From the NCBI GenBank assembly GCA_025350385.1, contig JANXXZ010000550.1:1-19955 (forward strand): a stretch of 19,955 nucleotides of DNA, given 5' to 3'. Under the pieces are notes generated by a model that saw only the letters and a program-made list of their open reading frames with translations, did not search any database and had not been told where the DNA came from. Shown here piece by piece: positions 7,927 to 16,619 of the stretch. The stretch's first letter is position 1. Each line of letters begins with the position of its first letter. The translations under genes were made by a program, and so were the position numbers. This DNA comes from Bacteroidales bacterium. GTDB taxonomy: Bacteria > Bacteroidota > Bacteroidia > Bacteroidales > UBA4417.

Positions 7927-8832
7927 ATGACCCCTGAGCAGCAAACGCGTAAAACCTATGTAAGCGGATTACTTTACGCGCTGGCATGTTACACCACCTG
8001 GGGAATTTTTCCGCTCTACTGGAAGATGCTGGCCCAGGTTCCCTCGGAGCAGATACTGGCACACCGGATCGTCTGGTCGGTGGTGTTCCTGCTTGCCATG
8101 CTTTTTGTACTTCGAAACCGTCATTTCCTGCTTTACCTGAAGCAGCCCCGTATCCTTGGTTTGTTGTTTCTTACCGGTGTACTTGTCGGAAGTAACTGGT
8201 TTGTATACATTTATGCAGTAAATCACAGTCACATAGTAGAAGCCAGCCTTGGGTATTATATCAATCCCCTGGTAAATGTGTCGCTGGGAGTGCTGTTCCT
8301 CAAAGAACGGCTGAACAGGCTGCAGATACTGGCATTGGTTTTTGCATTGGCAGGTGTTACCTGGCTCACTTTCCATGTGGGTCATGTGCCATGGATTTCA
8401 CTTTACCTGGCTGTTTCTTTTGCGCTATATGGATTGTTCCGGAAAAAAGCCAACCTTGAATCCTTGCCGGGACTCCTTATCGAAACGCTTTTATTATCCC
8501 CTATGGCTTTGTATTTCCTCTGGTTTGTGAACCAACAAGGGGCCGGAATATTTCTTCATACTTCCTGGCTTACTGATGTCCTGCTTATTTTAGGCGGACC
8601 TGTAACGGCAATACCTCTTTTCTGGTTCGGTAAGGCAGCTACCCGTATTCCGCTTTCAACCATGGGTTTCATTCAATACCTGTCACCGACCCTTCAACTG
8701 ATTATTGGACTCCTGGTGTTCAGGGAGCCTTTCAGCGCTGTTTACCTGGCCAGTTTCGGACTGGTATGGATAGGTCTGATGATCTTTTCAATCAGCCTGA
8801 TGCGGGATTACAGGGAAAGGCGGGCAAGGTAA
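7927..8832 (+). CDS. rarD: RarD/EamA-family transporter (DMT superfamily)
   Basis: A 301-aa inner-membrane protein of the drug/metabolite transporter superfamily. RarD members have ten membrane helices in two EamA halves; E. coli RarD is annotated as a chloramphenicol-sensitivity protein, but its substrate is not established. Features seen: a short polar N-terminus, then SGLLYALACYTTWGIFPLYW at residues 14-33 and ILAHRIVWS, both typical of RarD. VEASLGYYINPLVNVSLGVL follows near 107-126, and FIQYLSPTLQLIIGLLVFRE near the C-terminus is the second-half counterpart. The basic tail MRDYRERRAR fits a cytosolic end. Length and start match the family; no Shine-Dalgarno is evident. Its stop lies two bases from the end of the convergent DUF6958-like gene. 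Confidence 0.9.
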   Translation: MTPEQQTRKTYVSGLLYALACYTTWGIFPLYWKMLAQVPSEQILAHRIVWSVVFLLAMLFVLRNRHFLLYLKQPRILGLLFLTGVLVGSNWFVYIYAVNHSHIVEASLGYYINPLVNVSLGVLFLKERLNRLQILALVFALAGVTWLTFHVGHVPWISLYLAVSFALYGLFRKKANLESLPGLLIETLLLSPMALYFLWFVNQQGAGIFLHTSWLTDVLLILGGPVTAIPLFWFGKAATRIPLSTMGFIQYLSPTLQLIIGLLVFREPFSAVYLASFGLVWIGLMIFSISLMRDYRERRAR

Positions 8833-8834
8833 TT

Positions 8835-9131
8835 TTATTTCAATATGATCCGCAGTTTTACCGGTTTATCGGAGGTCTTTTCGATTAAGCCCCTGGCCAG
8901 CAAATCCAGTTTTACCGTTTCCATCAGCCAGAGGATGCTGCCGTCCAACAAGCCGCTCAGTCGTTCTTCGGTCAGTCGGCTTCTTTCTTTATAGGAGATT
9001 TCGGGATATTCAGCAAAAATTCCGATTAAGGTATCAACCATCAGGTCGTACCTCGATTTGAGGATGCGAACCCCCGCTTTCCCATCTGGGTGAAGGGTGA
9101 GTATTCGATCTTCTGATTTGTTGTTAATCAT
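8835..9131 (-). CDS. Small conserved protein, DUF6958-like
   Basis: A 98-aa soluble protein. Its pattern, ILTLHPDGKAGVRI near residues 10-23, K/RYD soon after, then ERLSGLLDGSILWLMETVKL and DLLARGLIEK at the end, matches what I remember of DUF6958, a small winged-helix-like family of unknown function. The start lies 19 bases after the etfA stop on the same strand, so it is probably the last gene of the acd-etfBA unit. No catalytic motif, membrane segment or signal peptide is visible. A regulatory or accessory role is possible but unsupported. Confidence 0.7.
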   Translation of the reverse strand: MINNKSEDRILTLHPDGKAGVRILKSRYDLMVDTLIGIFAEYPEISYKERSRLTEERLSGLLDGSILWLMETVKLDLLARGLIEKTSDKPVKLRIILK

Positions 9132-9150
9132 TGGTAAGACAGCGATTCAT

Positions 9151-10125
9151 CTAAGCATTTGCCTTGAAAGCTTTAACAGCATCAATAAGTTCCGGCAGTA
9201 CTTTTTGCACATCTCCGACTATTCCATAATCAGCAACACTGAAAATAGGGGCTTCCGGGTCTTTGTTCACTGCAACAATCACTTTTGAAGAACTTACCCC
9301 GGCCACATGCTGAATGGCCCCGGAAATTCCCAAAGCGAAATAGAGGATAGGTGCGATCACCTTACCAGTCTGCCCGACATGTTCGGTGTGAGAGCGCCAT
9401 CCTTCATCGGCAACTGGCCGCGAACAGGATGTGGCCGCTCCCAAAAGCCCGGCAAGCTCCTCAATAGGTCCCCAGTTTTCAGGGCCCTTCATTCCGCGCC
9501 CGCCCGATACGACGATATCCGCTTCGGTCAGCAGCACTTTACCAACTTGCTTATCGGTCGAAAGCACCTTTGTGCCAAAATCCCTTTCGCTGAAAGCAGG
9601 TTGAAATTCAACAATTTCGGAGGATACAGGCATTTCATGCAGACCGAAAGAATTGGGATTCAGCGTAATGATCTTTATGGCTGTGTTTACCTGGATTTCA
9701 GCAAGGGCTTTCCCGTTAAAAGTTTTCTTCCTGATTACAAAAGGGTTGTATGAAACCGGCACTGTAACAGCAGCTGGAACTAGCCCGGCTTTCAGGCGAG
9801 CTGATAAGCGAGGGGCAATTGCTTTGCCGGTGAAACCCGAAGCCAGTACCACCACCGTAGCGGCTTCCAGCGAAACAGCTTGTTCAATCACCGATGTATA
9901 GGCGGCATTATCCAGGGCTGTAAGCCTGGGAACATTTACCGTAATTACTTTTGAAGCTCCGTAAGTCCCTGCCCTGGACATCTCTTCTTTTGTAATTTCG
10001 CCAATGGACAGGGCAACCACTGTTGTGTTAGTATCTTTTGCAATCCGAGCAGCATAGGATACAAGTTCAAATGCTCCTTTATGGAATTTGCCTTCACGGT
10101 TTTCAATATATACGAGGATTGACAT
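9151..10125 (-). CDS. etfA: Electron transfer flavoprotein alpha subunit
   Basis: EtfA pairs with EtfB to form the soluble FAD-carrying ETF, which accepts electrons from acyl-CoA dehydrogenases. The N-terminal domain starts MSILVYIENREGKFHKGAFE, the usual EtfA opening. The C-terminal FAD domain (about residues 200-324) has VSGGRGMKGPENWGPIEELA, ATSCSRPVADEGWRSHTEHV and GQTGKVIAPILYFALGISGA, then AVNKDPEAPIFSVADYGIVG, all standard FAD-contact segments. At 324 aa it is full length. It follows etfB by 53 bases, in a spacer containing a repeated GATTTnTGATTT phrase. The quinone or ferredoxin partner of this ETF cannot be told from the window. Confidence 0.95.
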   Translation of the reverse strand: MSILVYIENREGKFHKGAFELVSYAARIAKDTNTTVVALSIGEITKEEMSRAGTYGASKVITVNVPRLTALDNAAYTSVIEQAVSLEAATVVVLASGFTGKAIAPRLSARLKAGLVPAAVTVPVSYNPFVIRKKTFNGKALAEIQVNTAIKIITLNPNSFGLHEMPVSSEIVEFQPAFSERDFGTKVLSTDKQVGKVLLTEADIVVSGGRGMKGPENWGPIEELAGLLGAATSCSRPVADEGWRSHTEHVGQTGKVIAPILYFALGISGAIQHVAGVSSSKVIVAVNKDPEAPIFSVADYGIVGDVQKVLPELIDAVKAFKANA

Positions 10126-10178
10126 AAATGATTTCGGATTTTTGATTTCTGATTTTTATCTGTGAATATGTGGCAATT

Positions 10179-10928
10179 CTATATCACCTTTGCTTCTTCA
10201 TGCAACAGGCGGATAAGATCTTTTACGTTTTCTCCATCTACTATGTGGCAGGCAGCTTTTGGAGCCGGCAGTTTAAATCCTGAGATCAAAGTCAGCGATT
10301 CAGTGCCAAAAGAAGGTACTACCTGCAGCGGTTTGGCACGTGCAGTCATTATTCCACGCATCGAAGGAATCCGGGGTTCCAGGGAAATCCCTTTTTGAAC
10401 TATTGCTGTAAAAGGCAGGCTTGAAACCATCGTTTCCTTTCCACCATCAATTTCGCGGGTCAGCTGAACTTCGCCGTTGACAACAGACAAAGAACTTACA
10501 GATGAAACTGATGCAATGCCAAGCAACTCAGCAAGCATCCCACCAACAGCAGAACCATTATAATCGCTCGATTCAATGCCACACAGGATGATATCATAAG
10601 GATTTGCCTTTATTAAACCAGTAAGTTCAGCAGCAACCTGGTAAGCATCCTGGGGGTTAATATCGACCCTGAAAGCATCGTCGGCACCTATAGCCAAAGC
10701 TTTCCGCAAAGTAGGCTCAACTTCAGCTGTTCCTACCGTTGCCACAGTCACTTTCTCAATGGCACCACCTGTTGTTTCCTTCAATTCCAGCGCCCTGGTC
10801 AGAGCCAGTTCATCCCACGGGTTGATCACCCATTGAATGCCGGAGGTGTCAACAGACTTACTGTCGGCGGAAAGCTTTATCTTAGTCGTAGTATCCGGTA
10901 CATTACTTATACAAACTAATATCTTCAT
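10179..10928 (-). CDS. etfB: Electron transfer flavoprotein beta subunit
   Basis: EtfB is the nucleotide-binding (AMP, or FAD in bifurcating types) partner of EtfA. I prefer ATG 10928-10926, giving 249 aa starting MKILVCISNVPDTTTKIK; the frame also has a TTG three codons upstream. Signature stretches are WVINPWDELALTRALELKE at about 33-51, VGTAEVEPTLRKALAIGADD at about 65-84, DIILCGIESSDYNGSAVGGM at about 108-127, and REIDGGKETMVSSLP. The order acd, etfB, etfA on one strand fits co-expression, although 188 bases of repeat-rich DNA separate acd from etfB, so etfBA may also have its own start. Whether the complex bifurcates electrons cannot be decided here. Confidence 0.95.
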   Translation of the reverse strand: MKILVCISNVPDTTTKIKLSADSKSVDTSGIQWVINPWDELALTRALELKETTGGAIEKVTVATVGTAEVEPTLRKALAIGADDAFRVDINPQDAYQVAAELTGLIKANPYDIILCGIESSDYNGSAVGGMLAELLGIASVSSVSSLSVVNGEVQLTREIDGGKETMVSSLPFTAIVQKGISLEPRIPSMRGIMTARAKPLQVVPSFGTESLTLISGFKLPAPKAACHIVDGENVKDLIRLLHEEAKVI

Positions 10929-10936
10929 CTGTTTCA

Positions 10937-11116
10937 ATGGTTATTCGTTATCAGTTATTGGTTATTGGTTAGGAAAAAGATATCCACACATTACCAGGCC
11001 GCTCCCTCACGCCATCGCTCCATCGCTCACTTTCTCAATCGCTCACTTTCTCAATCGCTCCCCTCATCGCTCCACCCCGCCCTCTCCTTATCCCCCCTTC
11101 CCCTTGTCCCCTTGTC
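10937..11116. repeat. Intergenic low-complexity repeat with a 16-base tandem copy
   Basis: The spacer between acd and etfB has a TTATCAGTTATTGGTTATTGG stretch near 10947-10967 and CATCGCTC-type units. It also has a perfect 16-base tandem pair (11022-11037 and 11038-11053, ATCGCTCACTTTCTCA), then a C/T-rich run ending CCCTTGTCCCCTTGTCC. The same sequence of parts appears at 4648-4740. I see no clear terminator or promoter. Confidence 0.6.
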
Positions 11117-12256
11117 CTACTTAAGGATGTCTCTCGAAATCACGATCTGCTGTATCTCCGAAGTGCCTTCGTAAATCTGGGTCAGTTTAGCTTCGCGCAT
11201 GAGGCGTTCCACATGGTATTCTTTCACGTACCCGTAACCCCCATGGATTTGGACTGCCTGGGTAGTTACATCCATTGCGATTTCGGCGGCATAATATTTA
11301 GCCATAGCGCTGGCAACGCCATAAGGCTTACTGTTGTCCTTCAGCCAGGCTGCCTTCAGGCAAAGGTTCCGTGCATTTTCAATCTTTACGGCCATATCAG
11401 CAAGTTTGAATGCAATAGCCTGGTGATTGGCAATTTCGGTTCCGAAGGCTTTGCGCTCTTTGGCATATTTTACGGCTCTTTCGAACGCTCCCGATGCAAG
11501 CCCCAGCGCCTGGGAAGCAATTCCGATGCGCCCGCCTTCGAGGGTTTTCATGGCGAAGGTGAAGCCAAAGCCATCTTCCCCGAAGCGGTTCTCTTTTGGA
11601 ACTATAACGTCCGTGAACATCACCGAATGGGTATCGCTGCTGCGCATCCCCATCTTATCTTCGTGCGGTCCTACTGAAATTCCCGGTGAATGCCGGTCGA
11701 CAATAAGGCAGTTGATTCCTTTGTGTTTTTTGTCAGGATGAGTCTGAGCAATCACAAGGTAAGTTCCGGCGGTATTCCCGTTCGTAATCCAGTTTTTAGT
11801 TCCGTTTAACAAATAATGATCTCCTTTATCTTCAGCTGTGGTCCGTTGCGATGTTGCGTCGGAGCCGGCTTCTGGCTCCGAAAGCAGGAACGCACCTGTT
11901 TTTTCGCCCCTGGCAAGTGGTTTCAGGTATTTTTGCTTTTGTTCTTCAGTGCCATACGCCTCAATTCCGTAGCAAACGAGGGAGTTATTCACACTCATGA
12001 TCACGCTGACTGATGCATCCACCTTTGAAATTTCTTCCATGGCCAGTACATAGGAAATTGTGTCCATCCCGCCACCGTCATATTCCGGACTCACCAGCAT
12101 TCCAAGGAAACCGAGTTCGGCGAGTTTTTTTACATGCTCAGTGGGATAGATAGAGCCGGCATCACGTTCCAGCACGTCCCTGATGAGATCACGCTGCGCA
12201 AAATCGCGGGCAGCATCGCGGATCATCAACTGCTCCTCGGTGAATTCAAAATCCAT
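11117..12256 (-). CDS. Acyl-CoA dehydrogenase (short-chain, butyryl-CoA type likely)
   Basis: An FAD enzyme that introduces the alpha-beta double bond into acyl-CoA and passes electrons to ETF. The N-terminal helical domain starts MDFEFTEEQLMIRDAARDFA. The middle beta-domain has the signature GAFLLSEPEAGSDATSQRTT near 136-155 and NGTKNWITNG. The C-terminal domain has GGRIGIASQALG, YAKERKAFG and VQIHGGYGYVKEYHVER, then the catalytic base in QIYEGTSEIQ (E363), the position used by short-chain and butyryl-CoA dehydrogenases. At 379 aa it is full length. Upstream is a good -7 box, and etfB-etfA follow on the same strand, which supports direct coupling to ETF. Chain-length preference is inferred from resemblance only; a branched-chain acyl substrate remains possible. 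Confidence 0.93.
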   Translation of the reverse strand: MDFEFTEEQLMIRDAARDFAQRDLIRDVLERDAGSIYPTEHVKKLAELGFLGMLVSPEYDGGGMDTISYVLAMEEISKVDASVSVIMSVNNSLVCYGIEAYGTEEQKQKYLKPLARGEKTGAFLLSEPEAGSDATSQRTTAEDKGDHYLLNGTKNWITNGNTAGTYLVIAQTHPDKKHKGINCLIVDRHSPGISVGPHEDKMGMRSSDTHSVMFTDVIVPKENRFGEDGFGFTFAMKTLEGGRIGIASQALGLASGAFERAVKYAKERKAFGTEIANHQAIAFKLADMAVKIENARNLCLKAAWLKDNSKPYGVASAMAKYYAAEIAMDVTTQAVQIHGGYGYVKEYHVERLMREAKLTQIYEGTSEIQQIVISRDILK

Positions 12257-12300
12257 GGTTAATCAGGGTTAAGTAAAAAGTTGGTTTAACTGGTTGGTAA

Positions 12301-12308
12301 CAAATGTA
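12301..12308 (-). promoter_or_regulatory. Bacteroidota-type -7 box for the acd gene
   Basis: On the minus strand this reads TACATTTG, an exact TAnnTTTG match, 44 bases before the acd ATG. A -33-like TTTC lies at 12328-12325, 16 bases upstream. The rest of the spacer to 12537 holds no ORF or clear hairpin. Confidence 0.45.
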
Positions 12309-12537
12309 TAGAAATATTGATTTTGAAAACAACATATCTAGATAATTATATCTAATTTACTGTTTTTATTCTATCCCCTTTGAGTTATCATCAGGTGACA
12401 GCAGTGTGATGAATCAGCAGTCAGGGATCTAACAGCTAAACGGAATGACTGTATGGCAATTCATTCCATCAGTTAAGAGGCATTGAAACAGGAAATGTAA
12501 TCAGTTCCAGAAGCAGGATGAATCCCGATCAAATTTT

Positions 12538-14613
12538 CTACTCCACCTCAATCTCATCAACAAATACCCAGGCTTTCCCCCCTTTCCCCGGATGATCGGC
12601 AGGGCAAAGTCCGCGGTTTTTAGCGACAAAACGGATGTATCGGGCATTCACTTCCGGGAAGACATCTGAATAACGACGTACCGCGTCAGCCGATTTCCAT
12701 ATAGCCGGGTTAAACTTCTTATTCAGCAGGGGTTTGAATTCCTTTCCATCCGTTGAATATTCAATGTTAATTTCCGTTGGTTCAAAAATCCATGATTTGG
12801 TACTCACAAGGTATCCAAGGATTAAGGAATGAATGCCAATCTTTTTACCCATGTCAAGGGTGGCATCAAAATCATCGCCTTCGAAACCCAGCCAGTTCCC
12901 ATCGGCAATCCTCACCGAACCAAGGACGCCATCTGTCAGGCTTTGTGCCCCCAACGCCTTGTATTTTTCGGCAGGCTCCTTTTTCAAGGTTACCGTTTTA
13001 CCGAACGAAACAGGTAATTTAATCCCGGTCACTTCTCCAAATCTCCGGTTCCCGAAATATACCACCGCCTTAAAATCGGCAGGCAGCTTCGTGAGGACCG
13101 GTTTTGTGTAAGCATTCATTTTGTCGGTCGGCACACTCCCGTCAGTCGAATAATAGATGACTAGTTTGGGGTTCTTATTTTCCGATGCCAGGCTGAATTC
13201 CACTTTATCGGAAGCCGGGATGTATTTATACACAAATTCAGGAGAATCCAGCACTTCGGCTTTCCCCTTGATGTCAAGCACTACTACGCTGCATATGGAA
13301 TCCGGAGCAGATCCGGTGAGTGAAATATCAATATTCCCGTTGTGTTTACCCAGAGTAAGCGGGGTTTCCTTCGGATCAGAAAGCAGGAAGGCCTTCACCG
13401 GCTCATTGATAAGACTGGCAATAGTTAGTTTCCCGGTTTTAGGCCAGTCGAATACCTGAAGAAATAACCTTGTTCCTCCGGCAATCTCCTTTTGGGTGCA
13501 TTTGCCCCAGGATTGCTTTTTAAACGGCCCGGCCTGGGTACCATAAATGGATGTCCCGTTCATTCTCATCCATTTCCCGATTGTTTTTAACCTGTCAATG
13601 CTGGGCTGTGGGAAAATTCCTTCGGCCGTTGGTCCGACATTCAGCAGGTAATTCCCTCCTTTTGAGGCAATATCAACCAGGTTATAGATAAGGTCTTTTG
13701 AGGATTTCCAGTTGTTATCCGCTTTATTGTATCCCCAATGGTCGTTCATGGTCATGCACGATTCCCAATCGGTGCCGGGGAGCCCGGTTTCCGGGATTTC
13801 CTGCTCCGGAGTGCCAAAATCACCCAGTGCTTCTGCATTTTTGCTGATTCCGGCCATCCCGTCCCTGTACACATCAATCCGGTTGTTAATGATTATGTTT
13901 GGATCGAGATCACGAATGAACCTGTACAATTTCGAGGCATATTCGTGGCTCCAGGTACTTTCCCATTCACCATCGAACCAAAGCACCGAAATATCACCGT
14001 AATTGGTGATTATCTCCTTCACCTGGTTTTTAAGGTATTCAAAATAGCGGTTAAAATCTGCGCCTTCGGCGCTACGGGTGGTTTCCCAATCGCGGCGGGG
14101 CAGGTAATCAGGGTTATGCCAGTCCATGATGGAATGATACCAGCCGATTTTCATATCGTATTTTCGGCAGGCATCGGCCAGTTCTTTCAGAATGTCACGC
14201 TTGAATGGCGTTGACATGATATCGAAATCGGTGTATTTTGAATCGAACAGACAGAAACCATCGTGATGCTTTGAAGTCAAAACCATGTATTTTACCCCGG
14301 CATCCTTAGCTGTCTTAACCCATTCTTCGGCATTGAATTTCACCGGGTTGAACTGCCCGACCAGTTGATCATATTCTTCAAGTGGAATTTTAGCAGTGGT
14401 TCGGATCCACTCGGCATGGCCTGTTTCCCCTTTCCATTCGCCCGCGGGCACAGAATATAAACCCCAGTGAATGAACATTCCGAAACGGGCTTCACGCCAC
14501 CATTCCATGCGATTTTCCTTATTATTGGTGTTATTTGCAGCTTCCTGTGAAAACAGCTTACCGCAGGTCAGCAGCAGCACTATGATGATGATAATTCCGG
14601 TTTTTAGGTTCAT
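12538..14613 (-). CDS. Secreted GH29 alpha-L-fucosidase with C-terminal accessory domains
   Basis: GH29 retaining enzymes release terminal alpha-L-fucose from glycans. I start at ATG 14613-14611 because it opens a signal peptide (MNLKTGIIIIIVLLLTCGKL, then FSQ); the frame to 14643 adds ten polar residues. The catalytic domain has WWREARFGMFIHWGLYSVPA, GVKYMVLTSKHHDGFCLFDS, KIGWYHSIMDWH and VLWFDGEWE, where D214 is the expected nucleophile. GGNYLLNVGPTAEG closes the barrel. After it come a beta-sandwich (about 385-450), an Fn3-associated/chitobiase-like segment with YYSTDGSVPTDKMN, and a discoidin/F5-8-type C module ending at FVDEIEVE. At 691 aa it is normal for multi-domain bacterial members. 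No neighbouring PUL genes are present. The linkage cleaved (alpha-1,2/3/4/6) cannot be read here. Confidence 0.93.
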   Translation of the reverse strand: MNLKTGIIIIIVLLLTCGKLFSQEAANNTNNKENRMEWWREARFGMFIHWGLYSVPAGEWKGETGHAEWIRTTAKIPLEEYDQLVGQFNPVKFNAEEWVKTAKDAGVKYMVLTSKHHDGFCLFDSKYTDFDIMSTPFKRDILKELADACRKYDMKIGWYHSIMDWHNPDYLPRRDWETTRSAEGADFNRYFEYLKNQVKEIITNYGDISVLWFDGEWESTWSHEYASKLYRFIRDLDPNIIINNRIDVYRDGMAGISKNAEALGDFGTPEQEIPETGLPGTDWESCMTMNDHWGYNKADNNWKSSKDLIYNLVDIASKGGNYLLNVGPTAEGIFPQPSIDRLKTIGKWMRMNGTSIYGTQAGPFKKQSWGKCTQKEIAGGTRLFLQVFDWPKTGKLTIASLINEPVKAFLLSDPKETPLTLGKHNGNIDISLTGSAPDSICSVVVLDIKGKAEVLDSPEFVYKYIPASDKVEFSLASENKNPKLVIYYSTDGSVPTDKMNAYTKPVLTKLPADFKAVVYFGNRRFGEVTGIKLPVSFGKTVTLKKEPAEKYKALGAQSLTDGVLGSVRIADGNWLGFEGDDFDATLDMGKKIGIHSLILGYLVSTKSWIFEPTEINIEYSTDGKEFKPLLNKKFNPAIWKSADAVRRYSDVFPEVNARYIRFVAKNRGLCPADHPGKGGKAWVFVDEIEVE

Positions 14614-15054
14614 TGTGTTGTGTGTTGATATATTTTCAGACAATTATACGATGTATGATGTGCAAAAAGATAATTTACAAGTTACTGTCATATAACAGGA
14701 TATAATTTGGGAAGCCCCTGTATGCAAGTTATTTTTCTTCTTGCAGAACTAAAGTAACCTGCTGGCTGTTTAATTTATCCAGGGTAAGAGTAAGTAAAGA
14801 GCTTAGTTGCATATGAATAATCTGATGTTTAAAGATCGAAGCCTTCATCCGGCTGATGCATTGATACGATTATTACCAACAATGCACGGATTTAAGGAAT
14901 CAATGCTGTTTCAAAGCTAAGAAAAATCTTTTTCAGTCAACATTCGGCAAAAATATCTTTGATTTTATCCTGATTTAACGCATTTTTTTCTGATTTCCAA
15001 CCAGCTTAGGGAAACCTTTAACATGAATTAAACGCCTGATTCATCAGGCTCAAA
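14614..15054. other. Divergent intergenic region, GH29 / desaturase
   Basis: A 441-base spacer between divergent genes. It is AT-rich and has no convincing ORF, RNA gene or repeat. It should hold both promoters: the desaturase box is at 14954-14961, and a near-match for the fucosidase (TATCTTTT on the minus strand, 14672-14665) lies about 50 bases before its start. Otherwise I see nothing in it. Confidence 0.5.
14954..14961 (+). promoter_or_regulatory. Bacteroidota-type promoter for the desaturase
   Basis: TATCTTTG matches the -7 consensus TAnnTTTG exactly. TTTC at 14931-14934 is a near-match to the -33 TTTG at the canonical 19-base spacing. This leaves a leader of roughly 85 bases. Confidence 0.5.
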
Positions 15055-16116
15055 ATGATCGAGTACCTTTATAAAACAATAGAATCACTGATGCCAGTTC
15101 AAAACCATACAGATGAAACGGTTGAAACCTCCTGGGTTAAAATCATCGCAAAATACCGTAATCCCAGCAAGTCACGCAGTTGGTGGCAACTGGCAAACAC
15201 TTTTATTCCTTATGTGATTCTGTGGTTCCTGATGATCGAAAGCCTATCAGTTTCCTACTGGCTCACCTTATTACTTATCCTTCCAGCTGCCGGGCTGCTG
15301 ATCCGACTTTTCATTATTTTTCATGATTGCGGGCACGGCTCATTTTTTAAATCAAAACGCCTGAGCGATACTGTCGGGTACCTGCTTGGAATACTGGCGT
15401 TTACACCTTACCAACGCTGGCATCACGCTCACCTGATCCATCACCGCACTGCCGGGAACCTTGATAAACGTGGGGTCGGCGATGTATGGACCCTGACGGT
15501 AAAGGAATACCAGGAACTTCCGAAAAAGAAACAGTTTTATTACTGGGTTTACAGGAACCCGGTAATCATGTTTGGGATCGGGGCCGGTTTATTATTCCTG
15601 TTTGCCAACCGGTTTACCCGGAAAGATTTTACCCGTAAGGAACGTACCAGCGTTTACCTGACAAACCTTGGTATCCTGGTGTTGGCAACAGTGCTAAGTC
15701 TTACTATTGGCTGGAAAGCTTATTTGCTTATCCAGCTGCCTGTAATGTATATAGCCGCAGTAGCAGGCGTTTACATGTTTTATGTGCAACACCAGTTCGA
15801 TGATGTGCACTGGGATAATGATATGAACTGGGATTTTAAAACCGTTGCTTTGCAGGGAAGTTCTTTCTTTAAACTGCCAAAAGTATTACAATGGTTTACC
15901 GGGAATATCGGTTTTCACCATATTCATCACCTGAGTTTCAAAATCCCGAATTATTATCTTGAAGCCTGCCATAAGGAAAACGAGATTTTCAGCAGAACAA
16001 GGCCTATAACCTTATTCCAGAGTTTCCGTACGCTCAGGTTAAGGCTATGGAACGAAGAATCGCGGCAACTCGTAAGTTTTAAATTCCTGAGACAGCGGGT
16101 ATTGTCAGCCGGATAG
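15055..16116 (+). CDS. Membrane fatty-acid desaturase
   Basis: An integral membrane di-iron desaturase that puts a double bond into acyl chains of membrane lipids, using O2 and electrons from a ferredoxin- or cytochrome-type donor. The three histidine boxes are all present: HDCGH at 90-94, HLIHH at 126-130 and HHIHH at 288-292. Four or so hydrophobic segments (about 46-62, 67-88, 168-184 and 203-245) flank them. FTPYQRWHHAH and FYVQHQFDDVHW are typical of bacterial delta-12/omega-3-like (DesA-type) members; position specificity is inferred only. At 353 aa it is full length. M13 is an alternative start. An O2-dependent enzyme suggests the host meets oxygen at least at times. The gene stands alone with its own promoter. 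Confidence 0.9.
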   Translation: MIEYLYKTIESLMPVQNHTDETVETSWVKIIAKYRNPSKSRSWWQLANTFIPYVILWFLMIESLSVSYWLTLLLILPAAGLLIRLFIIFHDCGHGSFFKSKRLSDTVGYLLGILAFTPYQRWHHAHLIHHRTAGNLDKRGVGDVWTLTVKEYQELPKKKQFYYWVYRNPVIMFGIGAGLLFLFANRFTRKDFTRKERTSVYLTNLGILVLATVLSLTIGWKAYLLIQLPVMYIAAVAGVYMFYVQHQFDDVHWDNDMNWDFKTVALQGSSFFKLPKVLQWFTGNIGFHHIHHLSFKIPNYYLEACHKENEIFSRTRPITLFQSFRTLRLRLWNEESRQLVSFKFLRQRVLSAG

Positions 16117-16149
16117 TTCCTTATTGAATCTGGCTATCAGATGGTTCAC

Positions 16150-16176
16150 ACCTGTTCGGGATACCCGGGTACAGGT
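16150..16176 (+). terminator. Possible hairpin after the desaturase
   Basis: ACCTGT (16150-16155) pairs with ACAGGT (16171-16176), with an inner CGGG/CCCG stem and small bulges. It lies 33 bases after the desaturase stop. It lacks a strong T-run, so a terminator role is uncertain. It contains the 10-base palindrome TACCCGGGTA. Confidence 0.35.
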
Positions 16177-16619
16177 TAATAGGTATATCAGGAAAAACAG
16201 GCTTTATTGCAGGTTATCTGTTTATACCGGGAAAAAACCAGGCATTAGTGTATAGCTACAATTCAGAATGTACTTAAAGCCAAAGTAATTCATCTCTTTT
16301 TTTATTATAAAATGTATCATAAGATAAATAGTTGATAATCATTGATATAAAATATTTTACAGGAATTTTTTAAAAATAAGCAAATTGTTTGTAAGGGTAA
16401 AACCCGTTTCGATTGTCTTATATATAACAACATTTCATTTTACCTGAAATTAACTGAAAATAGATTTACAGAATACGGCTTTGTATTTCCCCGGAAAGAA
16501 TCAGAAAGTTACAGTATTCCTTAGCTAACTAATGATGCTGGTCGCCCTTGTGAAGCTCATTTCCAACATTTCTTTGCCTGCTTGATACTAATTACATTAT
16601 AAATTCAATTCCATTCACT
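16177..16619. other. AT-rich intergenic region before the repeat protein
   Basis: 443 bases, very AT-rich between about 16290 and 16470, with no convincing ORF, RNA or repeat. It presumably carries the promoter of the secreted repeat protein, but I could not find a clear TAnnTTTG box at a sensible distance. Confidence 0.5.

Noticed and set aside
9307..9753. Antisense ORF opposite etfA
   Set aside because: It overlaps a fully conserved etfA, and its composition is that of a complementary frame.
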